A stretch of DNA of 9,275 bases. Source: Cerasibacillus sp036516575. Lineage in GTDB: Bacteria; Bacillota; Bacilli; Bacillales; Amphibacillaceae. A model generated the notes under the pieces. It saw nothing but the letters and a program-made list of their open reading frames with translations. It made no database searches and was not told the origin of the DNA. Within the stretch, counting starts at the first letter, position 1. Every line of letters begins with the position of its first letter. Positions 1-6,093 of this stretch are shown here, piece after piece. Position numbers and translations under genes: made by a program. The stretch spans positions 1 through 9,275 of the forward strand of contig NZ_DATBTY010000021.1 in assembly GCF_036516575.1 (NCBI RefSeq), given 5' to 3'.

Positions 1-51
1 AGTTGGCTGGTTACCTTGAATGTATATAAACATTCTCAAAGGGATTTCTAA
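1..51 (+). pseudogene. Possible C-terminal tail of an acetyltransferase-like gene (partial)
   Basis: Frame 1 is open from the window edge to a TAA at 49-51 and gives 16 residues ending LNVYKHSQRDF. The stretch LNVYKHSQR resembles the GNAT acetyltransferase segment that normally continues into AlxxYeklGF, but here a stop follows almost at once, so this would be a truncated or frameshifted tail. A good terminator follows ten bases later, which supports a gene ending here. Sixteen residues are too few for a firm call, and the reading frame could be open by chance. Confidence 0.25.
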
Positions 52-60
52 ATCGTTAAG

Positions 61-101
61 GGATCAACTTTGGGAGAGAGTTCAAAATTGATCCTTTTTT
101 T
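61..101 (+). terminator. Rho-independent terminator
   Basis: GGATCAACTTT (61-71) pairs with AAAATTGATCC (84-94) with one mismatch, and seven T residues follow (95-101). It would end transcription of whatever lies left of the window and insulates aadK from it. Confidence 0.8.
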
Positions 102-136
102 ATAACAGGAATTCAAATCTTTTTGTTCCATTAAAG

Positions 137-165
137 GGCGCTGTTCTGGAGCAAGGATCTGCGCC
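137..165. repeat. Short GGCGC/GCGCC inverted repeat upstream of aadK
   Basis: GGCGC at 137-141 faces GCGCC at 161-165 across a 19-base loop. A related string, GGGCGC followed by TTnTGGA, occurs again just after aadK near 1119-1134, so a similar short motif flanks the gene on both sides. The function is unknown; it may be a small intergenic repeat. Confidence 0.3.
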
Positions 166-225
166 ATGAATTACAGAATTGGGCTATATTGTGGAATAAC
201 TTATTGTGAGAATAGGGAGATTTAA

Positions 226-1086
226 ATGCGCAAAGAAAAAGAGATGATAAACCTTTTTAAAAATATTGTTATGAATGATGACGGCATCAGATTATCAGTC
301 CTTGAAGGTTCTAGAACAAACCAAAACATTCCAAAAGATGATTTTCAAGATTATGATATTTCCTTTTTTGTCACAGATATCGCACCCTATAAGAAAGATG
401 ATGATTGGCTAAATATTTTCGGCAATATGGTTTTCATGCAAAAACCAGAGGATATGGAATTATTTCCGGCAGAGTTTGAGCACTGGTTCACCTACATTAT
501 GTATTTTAACGATGGTATAAAGATTGATCTGAGTTTAATTCCTTTAGATGAGGTAAACAAATACTTTTCCAACTCAGATGGCTTAGTAGAAATATTGGTT
601 GACAAAGACGATCGAATCAGTAAAGCGATTATTCCAAGTGATATTAAATACTGGACAAAAAAGCCCAATGAACAAGAGTTTGATGATTGCTGTAATGAAT
701 TTTGGAATGTATCAGCTTATGTAGCAAAAGGATTGTTTAGAAAAGAACTTCTTTTCGCATTGGATCATTTTAATCAAATTCTCCGTCCTGAACTTTTAAG
801 AATGATATCTTGGGAAGTTGGTCTACGTAAAGGGTTTAATTTTAGTGTTGGCAAAAACTACAAATTTATTGATCAGTATCTACCCGAAAAGGAATTTGAC
901 AAACTAACTAAAACCTTCTCACTATCAGGTTATAGAGAATCTTGGGAATCCTTTGAGTTGTGTTGTCAAATGTTCAGAACATATTCTAAAAAGGTCGCTT
1001 CCTCATTAGGTTACAAGTATCCTGAATACGATCAAAAAATGACACGCTTTATTCGCAATGTTTACGAAAAATTGAGTGAAAAATAA
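226..1086 (+). CDS. aadK: Aminoglycoside 6-adenylyltransferase, ANT(6)/AadK type
   Basis: This protein transfers AMP from ATP to the 6-hydroxyl of streptomycin, inactivating it in the cytoplasm. At 286 residues it matches the usual length of Bacillus AadK, and I recognise the sequence throughout: the nucleotidyltransferase motif LEGSRTN (about 26-32), the metal-binding pair D42 and D44 in QDYDI, a third acidic residue D101 in KIDLSLIP, and the family strings QKPEDMELFP and EFDDCCNEFW. The C-terminal helical half, with RPELLRM and GKNYKF, is complete. The ATG at 226 lies six bases after GGGAG (215-219), a good ribosome binding site. The gene stands alone between two terminators with no mobile-element partner beside it. 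In Bacillus aadK is usually a chromosomal gene giving low-level streptomycin resistance. The product call is firm; whether it confers resistance here is inference. Confidence 0.93.
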   Translation: MRKEKEMINLFKNIVMNDDGIRLSVLEGSRTNQNIPKDDFQDYDISFFVTDIAPYKKDDDWLNIFGNMVFMQKPEDMELFPAEFEHWFTYIMYFNDGIKIDLSLIPLDEVNKYFSNSDGLVEILVDKDDRISKAIIPSDIKYWTKKPNEQEFDDCCNEFWNVSAYVAKGLFRKELLFALDHFNQILRPELLRMISWEVGLRKGFNFSVGKNYKFIDQYLPEKEFDKLTKTFSLSGYRESWESFELCCQMFRTYSKKVASSLGYKYPEYDQKMTRFIRNVYEKLSEK

Positions 1087-1155
1087 TCTTATGGAATGTA
1101 ACCTGTTATTAAGCTAACGGGCGCGATTGTGGAAGAACAAATAGTCATTTAAGTT

Positions 1156-1191
1156 ACAACCGAAGAGTTTAACTACTCCTCGGTTGTTTTT
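1156..1191 (+). terminator. Terminator between aadK and the convergent amidase gene
   Basis: ACAACCGAAGAG (1156-1167) pairs with CTCCTCGGTTGT (1176-1187), followed by a T run on the plus strand. A run of A precedes the stem, but the minus-strand tail is only AACTT, so it works best for aadK and perhaps weakly for the convergent amidase transcript. Confidence 0.75.
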
Positions 1192-1193
1192 AT

Positions 1194-1901
1194 TTATTCA
1201 TACTTCACAAACGCATCTTTAAAGCCAGCTTTCTTTGCTTTTTCTAGTTGCTTATCTGCATTCTTTTTAACACTATACGCACCAACCTGAACCCGATATA
1301 GTTTCTTTCCACCAGTTGATGGCTTTGAGGTTGACGCACCTTTCGATAATTCCTTCTTCACATCTGCCCGAAACGTATCCATTGATTTTCCATGTTTTGA
1401 AAACCAATGACGTGGGTCACCATGATTACTAGCAATTTTCTTCTGATAGCCTTCATAATGACCGATGATGTTTTTCTCCGTCAGTTTGTATTGTTTACAA
1501 AGATAAGCACAAAGTTCAACCGCTTCTTTATAAACCTTATTAAAGTAAGTCTTATCAGTTAAACCATCTTCACAAATTTCAAAACCAATATGTGTATTAT
1601 TCGCATCACCGCCCGCATGCCATCCGCGATGATTCCAAGGTAAAGTTTGGTAAGTTGCAATTGATCCATCTTTTAACTTTCCGATAAAAGCATGAACACA
1701 TACTTGTCTTCCATCTGGACGTGGCTGGTTCCAGTGATTGTTGTATTGATTCTTTCCTAACAAACCATCATCTGGGCCAACGTAACGTTTTAAATTGGGA
1801 TTGTTTGCCCCTGTGCTATGGACCATGATTCCTTTTGGTGTAATTTTCCTTCCTGCCTTGTAACATTCATTCTTCGTTAAAAATAATTGTTTTAATTTCA
1901 T
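1194..1901 (-). CDS. Phage endolysin: N-acetylmuramoyl-L-alanine amidase with SPOR domain
   Basis: This 235-residue enzyme should cut the bond between N-acetylmuramic acid and L-alanine in peptidoglycan during phage lysis. Residues about 20-170 are an Amidase_2/PGRP-type zinc amidase domain: H28 in IMVHSTG, H148 in IIGHYEG and D162 in NHGDPRHWF occupy the metal-ligand positions; Asp replaces the Cys seen in T7 lysozyme, as in many Bacillus relatives. LPWNHRGWHAGG and HIGFEIC are further family strings. A Ser/Thr/Lys/Gly linker (about 187-199) leads to a C-terminal SPOR domain (about 200-235, YRVQVGAYSVKKNAD), a wall-binding module. There is no signal peptide, so it needs a holin for release. 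Its ATG overlaps the holin stop as ATGA, and GGGAGG lies just upstream inside the holin gene. A broken second copy lies at 8128-8438. Confidence 0.92.
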   Translation of the reverse strand: MKLKQLFLTKNECYKAGRKITPKGIMVHSTGANNPNLKRYVGPDDGLLGKNQYNNHWNQPRPDGRQVCVHAFIGKLKDGSIATYQTLPWNHRGWHAGGDANNTHIGFEICEDGLTDKTYFNKVYKEAVELCAYLCKQYKLTEKNIIGHYEGYQKKIASNHGDPRHWFSKHGKSMDTFRADVKKELSKGASTSKPSTGGKKLYRVQVGAYSVKKNADKQLEKAKKAGFKDAFVKYE

Positions 1902-2308
1902 TCTTCATTTCCTCCCTTATTGTTTAACTGAGCAAGTACATTTTTCAACTTCTCAGGTATTGGTAAACCTAATTGTGAAGCATTTTCCAACATAGAAATA
2001 CCTTCATTCGAGCAATAAAAAAAGATGACTGCTGTTCTTAGAACGCTGCCATCCCCTATCAAGTGAGTGTCAATCATATGTCCGACACCTACCAATATAA
2101 AAATTAATACCTTTTTAAATATCCCCCGGTAACCAATTTCACTAGATAGTTCCTTATCGACAATTGCACACATAACTCCAGTGATATAATCAGTAACAAC
2201 CAATATGATCAATGCATACAAAAAGCCATCTAACCCTCCTAAAAACCAACCAATAAATCCACCTAGCGCTGTAACGATGATTTGTATCCAGTTCCATATA
2301 TCCTTCAT
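1898..2308 (-). CDS. Phage holin, toxin-secretion/phage-lysis holin family
   Basis: This 136-residue membrane protein should form the lesions that let the endolysin reach the cell wall. A longer open frame runs upstream to 2491, but the ATG at 2308 is chosen because GGGGGA lies about eight bases before it and the residues after it are the family start. Hydrophobic segments lie at about 10-26, 28-50, 66-79 and 88-100. The family strings DYITGVMCAIVDKELSSEIG, RGIFKKVLIF and NEGISMLENASQLGLPIP are all present. The C-terminus is short and charged (NNKGGNEE). It is translationally coupled to the amidase by a four-base stop/start overlap, a standard lysis cassette. A terminator at 2341-2378 separates it from the gene fragment upstream, so it either has its own promoter or relied on antitermination. 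I see no clear promoter. Confidence 0.9.
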   Translation of the reverse strand: MKDIWNWIQIIVTALGGFIGWFLGGLDGFLYALIILVVTDYITGVMCAIVDKELSSEIGYRGIFKKVLIFILVGVGHMIDTHLIGDGSVLRTAVIFFYCSNEGISMLENASQLGLPIPEKLKNVLAQLNNKGGNEE

Positions 2309-2340
2309 AGAAAAGTTTCCCCCTTTAATTTTAAAAACAT

Positions 2341-2378
2341 CTATATAAAAAGGATGTCCACATTTTATAGACACCCTT
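2341..2378 (-). terminator. Terminator between the GH18 fragment and the holin
   Basis: On the minus strand AAGGGTGTC pairs with GACATCCTT (one G-T pair; plus-strand arms 2350-2358 and 2370-2378), followed by TTTATATAG. It would stop transcription coming from the gene fragment before it reaches the lysis genes. Confidence 0.65.
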
Positions 2379-2385
2379 GAATTGT

Positions 2386-2634
2386 TTATATTTGTTTTGG
2401 TAATGCTTCCCAAACTCGCATATCCTCCTGTCCTAATGACCAAATAGCAATGCCTCGTAACTTCCACTTGTAAGCTGCCTCGTTTGCCCAATAAACTAAG
2501 CTATCGACATCTTGATAATAAAGAATTGAAAAACCATCCGCATCTCCTAAACTGAGTAAATCAGCAATCATACGATTCTCTATTACGCTCCAATAAAAAT
2601 AAGATTTCCCAGCTTGGACATTCTCCAAAATCAC
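2386..2634 (-). pseudogene. C-terminal remnant of a GH18-type glycoside hydrolase (phage-associated)
   Basis: Only 82 residues remain. The end of the frame, YYQDVDSLVYWANEAA then LRGIAIWSLGQED and RVWEALPK, is the typical last two strands and helix of a family 18 glycoside hydrolase barrel, where the substrate-stacking Trp sits. The catalytic DxxDxDxE strand and the rest of the barrel are absent. The frame opens with a GTG at 2634 that has no ribosome binding site, and an in-frame TAA lies three codons upstream at 2644-2646, so the 5' portion has been lost. Its position, upstream of a holin and amidase on the same strand, suggests a phage structural or wall-degrading protein. The break coincides with one arm of a 17-base inverted repeat (2596-2612 and 2634-2650). 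No activity is expected. Confidence 0.7.
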
Positions 2635-2650
2635 TGGAAAATCTTATTTT
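2596..2650. repeat. 17-bp inverted repeat at the break of the GH18 remnant
   Basis: AAAATAAGATTTCCCAG (2596-2612) is matched in reverse complement by CTGGAAAATCTTATTTT (2634-2650), 16 of 17 bases identical, around a 21-base loop. The left arm is coding sequence of the GH18 remnant; the right arm lies just outside the fragment. Confidence 0.85.
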
Positions 2651-2691
2651 ATCAATACTTCAACCGTTTTTATTCCGCCACCTGTTCAGGT

Positions 2692-3011
2692 AAAAACTTG
2701 TCGTGCTATTTCCCACGCCTCCAACCCGCATTCCACCACTCGCTGGTAAAAAGAAGTCTTGCTACAAATCCCGTTTTTTGCCCAATCCGTTGTCAATTTC
2801 GCCCCTTTTTCACGCCTTTTTTCACGCTTTTTAACACGCATTTTGCTCATGTAAAATGGAGTTTTGACAGAGTGGATAATAGATAAAAGGCTTAAGGACG
2901 TAGTAGACATAAGGGTTTAGGACGAAAGAAAACAGGAAAAATAGCACGACTTCTTTAGCCCCAAGGGAGAAATCATAGCAAGACTTTATTATGCATGTCA
3001 CGACTTCTTTG
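2692..3011. repeat. Dispersed TAGCAmGACTTCTTT motif, five copies in both orientations
   Basis: Minus-strand copies: TAGCAAGACTTCTTTTTACC (2745-2764) and TAGCACGACAAGTTTTTACC (2692-2711). Plus-strand copies: TAGCACGACTTCTTT (2942-2956), TAGCAAGACTT (2976-2986) and TGTCACGACTTCTTT (2997-3011). The 12 bases GTCGTGCTATTT at 2700-2711 are an exact inverted match to 2939-2950, so the 228-base interval between could form a stem-loop. The function is unknown. Confidence 0.6.
2800..2849. repeat. Degenerate 12-13-base tandem repeat, about four units
   Basis: The units read CGCCCCTTTTTCA, CGCCTTTTTTCA, CGCTTTTTAACA and CGCATTTTGCTCA in succession on the plus strand. The block is strongly pyrimidine-rich. 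If translated from the minus strand it would only give a Lys/Arg/Glu-rich run, so I treat it as non-coding. Confidence 0.6.
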
Positions 3012-3290
3012 TTTGGTTACACACCCTAGACATCAAGCTTGGTAGCTTGTCGCATGTGGAGCTTGTTTGTAACATAGAACGTCGTAAGTAACTAGGGAAT
3101 ATGTTGTTAATACATTCAACACAGGTGGAGTGTGTCTCGTTGCTACAAAGAGAAACTATATAGAAATCCTTAGTTTTAAACACTTTCACAAGCATTTCAT
3201 GTATGTAGGAGAAGGTGAAAAAACGAGAAATAAAGTACTGAAAAACCACATCACCGTTTCGGTGGTAATTGATCTGGGGTGTGGGAACAC
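3010..3290 (+). ncRNA. Candidate structured RNA or mobile-element end (speculative)
   Basis: The plus strand has several nested pairings in a short space. CCCTAG (3024-3029) can pair with CTAGGG (about 3092-3097), closing a domain that contains the hairpin CAAGCT-TGGT-AGCTTG (3033-3048). Further on, GTTG/CAAC and ACAC/GTGT pairs follow each other, then ATCACCG-TTT-CGGTGGT (about 3250-3266). No frame with a usable start covers the region. I do not recognise a family; the end region of an IS200/IS605-type element with its guide RNA is one alternative, simple decayed sequence another. Confidence 0.25.
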
Positions 3291-3300
3291 AATAAAATGA
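3281..3300 (+). repeat. 20-base near-direct repeat, copy 1
   Basis: GTGGGAACACAATAAAATGA here matches GTGAGAACACAATAGAATAA at 6001-6020 in 17 of 20 positions. Each copy is followed within about 15 bases by a hairpin containing GTTCA/TGAAC. Copy 1 lies upstream and copy 2 directly downstream of the two-gene cassette. Confidence 0.65.
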
Positions 3301-3312
3301 TGGTAATATGCC

Positions 3313-3353
3313 TTGAACAGCCTCCTATCAATAAGAGATAAGGGGCTGTTCAA
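3313..3353 (+). terminator. Long hairpin, possible terminator or insulator
   Basis: TTGAACAGCCTCCTATC (3313-3329) faces GATAAGGGGCTGTTCAA (3337-3353), a 17-base stem with one mismatch and one G-T pair around a 7-base loop. Only three T residues follow on the plus strand, so termination may be weak. It separates the gene-free stretch from the cassette that starts at 3483. Confidence 0.5.
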
Positions 3354-3482
3354 TTTGAACTGGACGTGAATTTAAAAATGAAATATATTGTTAAGGGAAA
3401 CAGATTATCGTTAAACTTTCTATATTAATAACCGATGTAAATGATAAGTTTACAAAATATTAATTTAGGAGGTTCTTAGAAA

Positions 3483-4562
3483 ATGAAAAAAATAGTTTCA
3501 ACAGGGCTTTTATTATTTTTTGTAGTCACTTTTCTTATCGGTAATAATGTTACACAGGCTTCTGCGAGTTTTGATGGAATAACGAATTCTGTTAACGATT
3601 TTAAAGTGGAAACAGACAACGGGGACACAGGAGGAGTCTCATCTATTTCTAATAGCTTAAGCATAGATAAGGAACAGGGGATTGATATAGAACGCCCACC
3701 GTATTCTGTTTATTCGAATTTTAGTGTTTCAGGAGACCGTATGAATTTTTCTGATACTTTAACTGCTGCTGATCCAGATGATTTTTGGTTTTTTAGTGTT
3801 GATACTGATAGAAGCATTGTTCTTAAAATTCAAACGGAAAATCCAGATTATGTTGTGAAATTGTACCAAGTAGATTGGGAAACCCAAACTCTTTATCCGA
3901 CGACTCTTGAAGGAACCCCGGGAGAGCAGGTAACGCATAGTCAATTACCAAGTGGGGACTGGGCATTGAGGGTCTACTCAACAAATACCTACGGAGACGC
4001 ATATTCAATTAAAATGAATGCTACAAATCCATCTGGAGCCGTAAATATATTGTCGGCGTCCGATTCATTGTTATACCTTGTATTAGGTTATCCGAATAAT
4101 GATATTTATTCTAATGGAACTTATGTCGCCACACTTGGGCAGAATAATACTCATTTAAATTGGGAAAGAGAATACTATTTTGCATGGGATGGAAATTATA
4201 ATAAACGAACACACAAGGTATCAGATGCAAAAGTTAAATCTATTTCACGTCCAGTAAGTTATCATTCAAATTATGCAGATTCAGATAATGCAATACTCAT
4301 CTACTTAGAGAAGGATACCTTATTTACGTATTTTGAGTCCTCTTTTAGATCTGGTCCACCAACACAGTATAATAACTCTTTTGTAGATACAATAGGAAAG
4401 ACCACACCAAGAAGGCTAGATAACGATGATCTTACTAATTGGGGAGACCATATATTGGTTTACGATTTAAATACACAGAAACCAATTGATTTCTTTAGTA
4501 TTTTAAACTTTTATTATGCAGGTGGTATTGAACCACTCCCTTCAATTACATTTTTAAATTAA
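3483..4562 (+). CDS. Secreted protein of unknown function with PPC-like beta domain
   Basis: I do not recognise this 359-residue protein as a named family. The N-terminus is a clear signal peptide: basic MKK, a hydrophobic core (about 7-20) and an ASA cleavage site, probably after residue 28. Residues about 29-75 look disordered. Residues about 78-180, with DTLTAADPDDFWFFSVDTD and later LPSGDWALRVYSTNTYGDAYSIKM, have the layout of a PPC (bacterial pre-peptidase C-terminal) beta-sandwich, usually a targeting or binding module. The remaining ~175 residues are rich in Tyr, Asn and Asp and unfamiliar. No cysteine, LPxTG or lipobox is seen, so it is probably released. AGGAGG at 3467-3472 supports the ATG at 3483. 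The next gene starts 66 bases downstream on the same strand with no terminator between, suggesting an operon. A secreted effector, adhesin or inhibitor are options; none is demonstrated. Confidence 0.8.
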   Translation: MKKIVSTGLLLFFVVTFLIGNNVTQASASFDGITNSVNDFKVETDNGDTGGVSSISNSLSIDKEQGIDIERPPYSVYSNFSVSGDRMNFSDTLTAADPDDFWFFSVDTDRSIVLKIQTENPDYVVKLYQVDWETQTLYPTTLEGTPGEQVTHSQLPSGDWALRVYSTNTYGDAYSIKMNATNPSGAVNILSASDSLLYLVLGYPNNDIYSNGTYVATLGQNNTHLNWEREYYFAWDGNYNKRTHKVSDAKVKSISRPVSYHSNYADSDNAILIYLEKDTLFTYFESSFRSGPPTQYNNSFVDTIGKTTPRRLDNDDLTNWGDHILVYDLNTQKPIDFFSILNFYYAGGIEPLPSITFLN

Positions 4563-4628
4563 ATATCAAATAATTTCTTATTCGATTATTAAATATTTTA
4601 ATATGATAAAGTGTAGGAGGTAGTGACA

Positions 4629-5999
4629 ATGAAAATCAATCCATTTATAACGGGCAATTACCATTCCATTAATCTTAAAAACAATACGATTGTAGATAGG
4701 CAAAATTCAAAAAGTAAAGGTCATTTTTCAACGAGCACATTTTCCACACAAGGTCTTTTTTATAAACAAGACTTTTCTAAAGAACAAGCAATGCAAAGGG
4801 CAAAGGAGCCAATCTTTGTTAATGTAATCAAACAAGAGGATGGTACGATTTTATTTGACCGTAAACAATTAAGCGATGAAGAAGTATTATCACTTCGGGA
4901 AAGTGACCTTAAAAATGTAGATGTTAATTGGGGGGCTTTAGAATTACATTTGGCGGGACTGCAAGCGAGCTATACTTCTGCTGACCAGATTGCCTATAAC
5001 TTAGATTATTTCGCATCTGAATATGCAGAGTATTCATCACAAATCAATATGCGATTTGAAGGTCAAGAACGGATGGAACAGTTACAAAAGTTAGATGGCA
5101 TGATTTATTCAAGTGTTGAAAAATATGCGAATGAATTTGCTGAAATGGCAGGTAACTTTTTTTCAGAAAATGGTATGAATATAGACGGAGATCAATTTAA
5201 AGATACCATTATAGAGTTTTTTGAACAAAGAAAGAATGCTTATACATCGTTCATTCAAGAAAATGAAAACTATGCAGGGGTTAAAGGGACAGAAGATGAG
5301 TGGTTATTAAGTGATATCCAATATATGAGTGAACAATTACGTTATACATTTACTAACCAGCATTCGGATGTGGATTTTATCAGTTCAAATGGAATGAATA
5401 TAGATGATTTAGTAGCGGTCGGCACCATTATGAAAGAAACGAAGCATATTGGTTCTGGTTTTGGGGGAGTAAGTTACAATAAGCATAAATCAGAAGAAGA
5501 ATTCGGTGTAGAACTTGGATTATCTGCAATGAAATATGCTTTAATCATGGAAAATTACGATGTAACAGAGGATATGAAAACGAGTCTTAACATTGCGTTT
5601 GGAAATTTTTTGGGAAATCAAAATGAACGTGCTAGTAACTATGTGGCAGAAATGCAGAAAGATCCATTTGTTAGGGACAAGGAGTCATATGCTGTCAATT
5701 GGAATAAGGAATTCGTTACAAATATTATTAACAAGATGGTTCATAACTTAAAAGCGACGGACATAAACCAATCGTTTAAGGAAGATATAAATATTTTGAT
5801 TGAGTTATACAAAAATAAAACAAATAGTGGGAAAACAAGCCAGTTATCACGTTATCATGATTACCATAATACATGGGAAGAAGCTCATTATGTCGATGAT
5901 TGGAACAGGTTTGTTGATGGGCTTTCATATCAGGCAGGAATAGACCTGAAAGATTACGTTCTTGAGTATCAAATTGATTTATTTAATACAATGATTTGA
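4629..5999 (+). CDS. Large alpha-helical hypothetical protein, partner of the secreted protein
   Basis: The function is unknown. A GTG at 4623 is in frame, but AGGAGG (4615-4620) sits only two bases before it and eight bases before the ATG at 4629, so the ATG is the likely start, giving 456 residues beginning MKINPF. There is no signal peptide or membrane segment. Residues 1-50 are Ser/Asn/Thr-rich and probably disordered; the rest is predicted by eye to be helical and acidic, rich in Glu, Asn and Tyr, with no cysteine. The hexapeptide NGMNID occurs twice (about 181-186 and 254-259), hinting at an internal duplication. The C-terminus has many aromatic residues (SRYHDYHNTWEEAHYVDDWN). A strong terminator follows at 6032-6062. 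Small uncharacterised Bacillus families such as DUF4885 might be related, but I cannot verify that. Its pairing with a secreted protein suggests a joint role. Confidence 0.8.
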   Translation: MKINPFITGNYHSINLKNNTIVDRQNSKSKGHFSTSTFSTQGLFYKQDFSKEQAMQRAKEPIFVNVIKQEDGTILFDRKQLSDEEVLSLRESDLKNVDVNWGALELHLAGLQASYTSADQIAYNLDYFASEYAEYSSQINMRFEGQERMEQLQKLDGMIYSSVEKYANEFAEMAGNFFSENGMNIDGDQFKDTIIEFFEQRKNAYTSFIQENENYAGVKGTEDEWLLSDIQYMSEQLRYTFTNQHSDVDFISSNGMNIDDLVAVGTIMKETKHIGSGFGGVSYNKHKSEEEFGVELGLSAMKYALIMENYDVTEDMKTSLNIAFGNFLGNQNERASNYVAEMQKDPFVRDKESYAVNWNKEFVTNIINKMVHNLKATDINQSFKEDINILIELYKNKTNSGKTSQLSRYHDYHNTWEEAHYVDDWNRFVDGLSYQAGIDLKDYVLEYQIDLFNTMI

Positions 6000-6000
6000 T

Positions 6001-6020
6001 GTGAGAACACAATAGAATAA
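6001..6020 (+). repeat. 20-base near-direct repeat, copy 2
   Basis: GTGAGAACACAATAGAATAA begins two bases after the stop codon of the preceding gene. See copy 1 at 3281-3300. The spacing between copies is about 2.7 kb and encloses exactly the two-gene cassette. Confidence 0.65.
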
Positions 6021-6031
6021 AAACATTGTAA

Positions 6032-6062
6032 GGCGTTCAAATAAAATGAACGTCTTTTTTTT
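6032..6062 (+). terminator. Rho-independent terminator of the two-gene cassette
   Basis: GGCGTTCA (6032-6039) pairs with TGAACGTC (6047-6054) with one G-T pair around a 7-base loop, followed by eight T residues (6055-6062). It cleanly separates the cassette from the methyltransferase remnant. Confidence 0.85.
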
Positions 6063-6093
6063 ACGCTTAAAAACGGAGAATAGAAGGTGGAAT

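Larger units (their letters stand above)
2651..3480. other. Gene-free, repeat-rich stretch
   Basis: About 830 bases separate the GH18 remnant from the next gene. Short open frames exist on both strands (for example 2686-2910 and 2998-3249, minus) but none has a ribosome binding site or a family I can name. What can be seen is a 12-base degenerate tandem repeat (2800-2849), at least five copies of a TAGCAmGACTTCTTT-like motif in both orientations (2692-3011), several small hairpins between 3020 and 3265, a motif shared with position 6001, and a long hairpin at 3313-3353. It may hold the remains of a mobile element or a structured RNA. Confidence 0.6.

Noticed and set aside
1898..2491. A 197-residue version of the holin frame
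   Set aside because: The first 61 residues cross a terminator and are not holin-like; the ATG at 2308 has a strong ribosome binding site.
2686..2910. A 74-residue minus-strand frame with a Lys/Arg-rich start and a helix-like end (CSKTSFYQRVVECGLEAWEIARQ), faintly like an IS66-type accessory protein
   Set aside because: It has no ribosome binding site, its N-terminal part is made of the 12-base tandem repeat, and its C-terminal part is made of two copies of the dispersed motif. No partner transposase gene is nearby.
2998..3249. An 83-residue minus-strand frame and a 71-codon plus-strand frame in the gene-free stretch
   Set aside because: Neither has a ribosome binding site or a recognisable family pattern; the minus-strand frame starts with GTG and both are easily explained by chance.
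4578..4607. A TATGAT -10-like string upstream of the helical-protein gene as a separate promoter
   Set aside because: No acceptable -35 box lies at the right distance; co-transcription from upstream is simpler.
6046..6093. N-terminal extension of the methyltransferase frame
   Set aside because: The upstream ATG lies in the stem and T run of a terminator. The ATG at 6094 has AGAAGGTGG before it and starts the family sequence.
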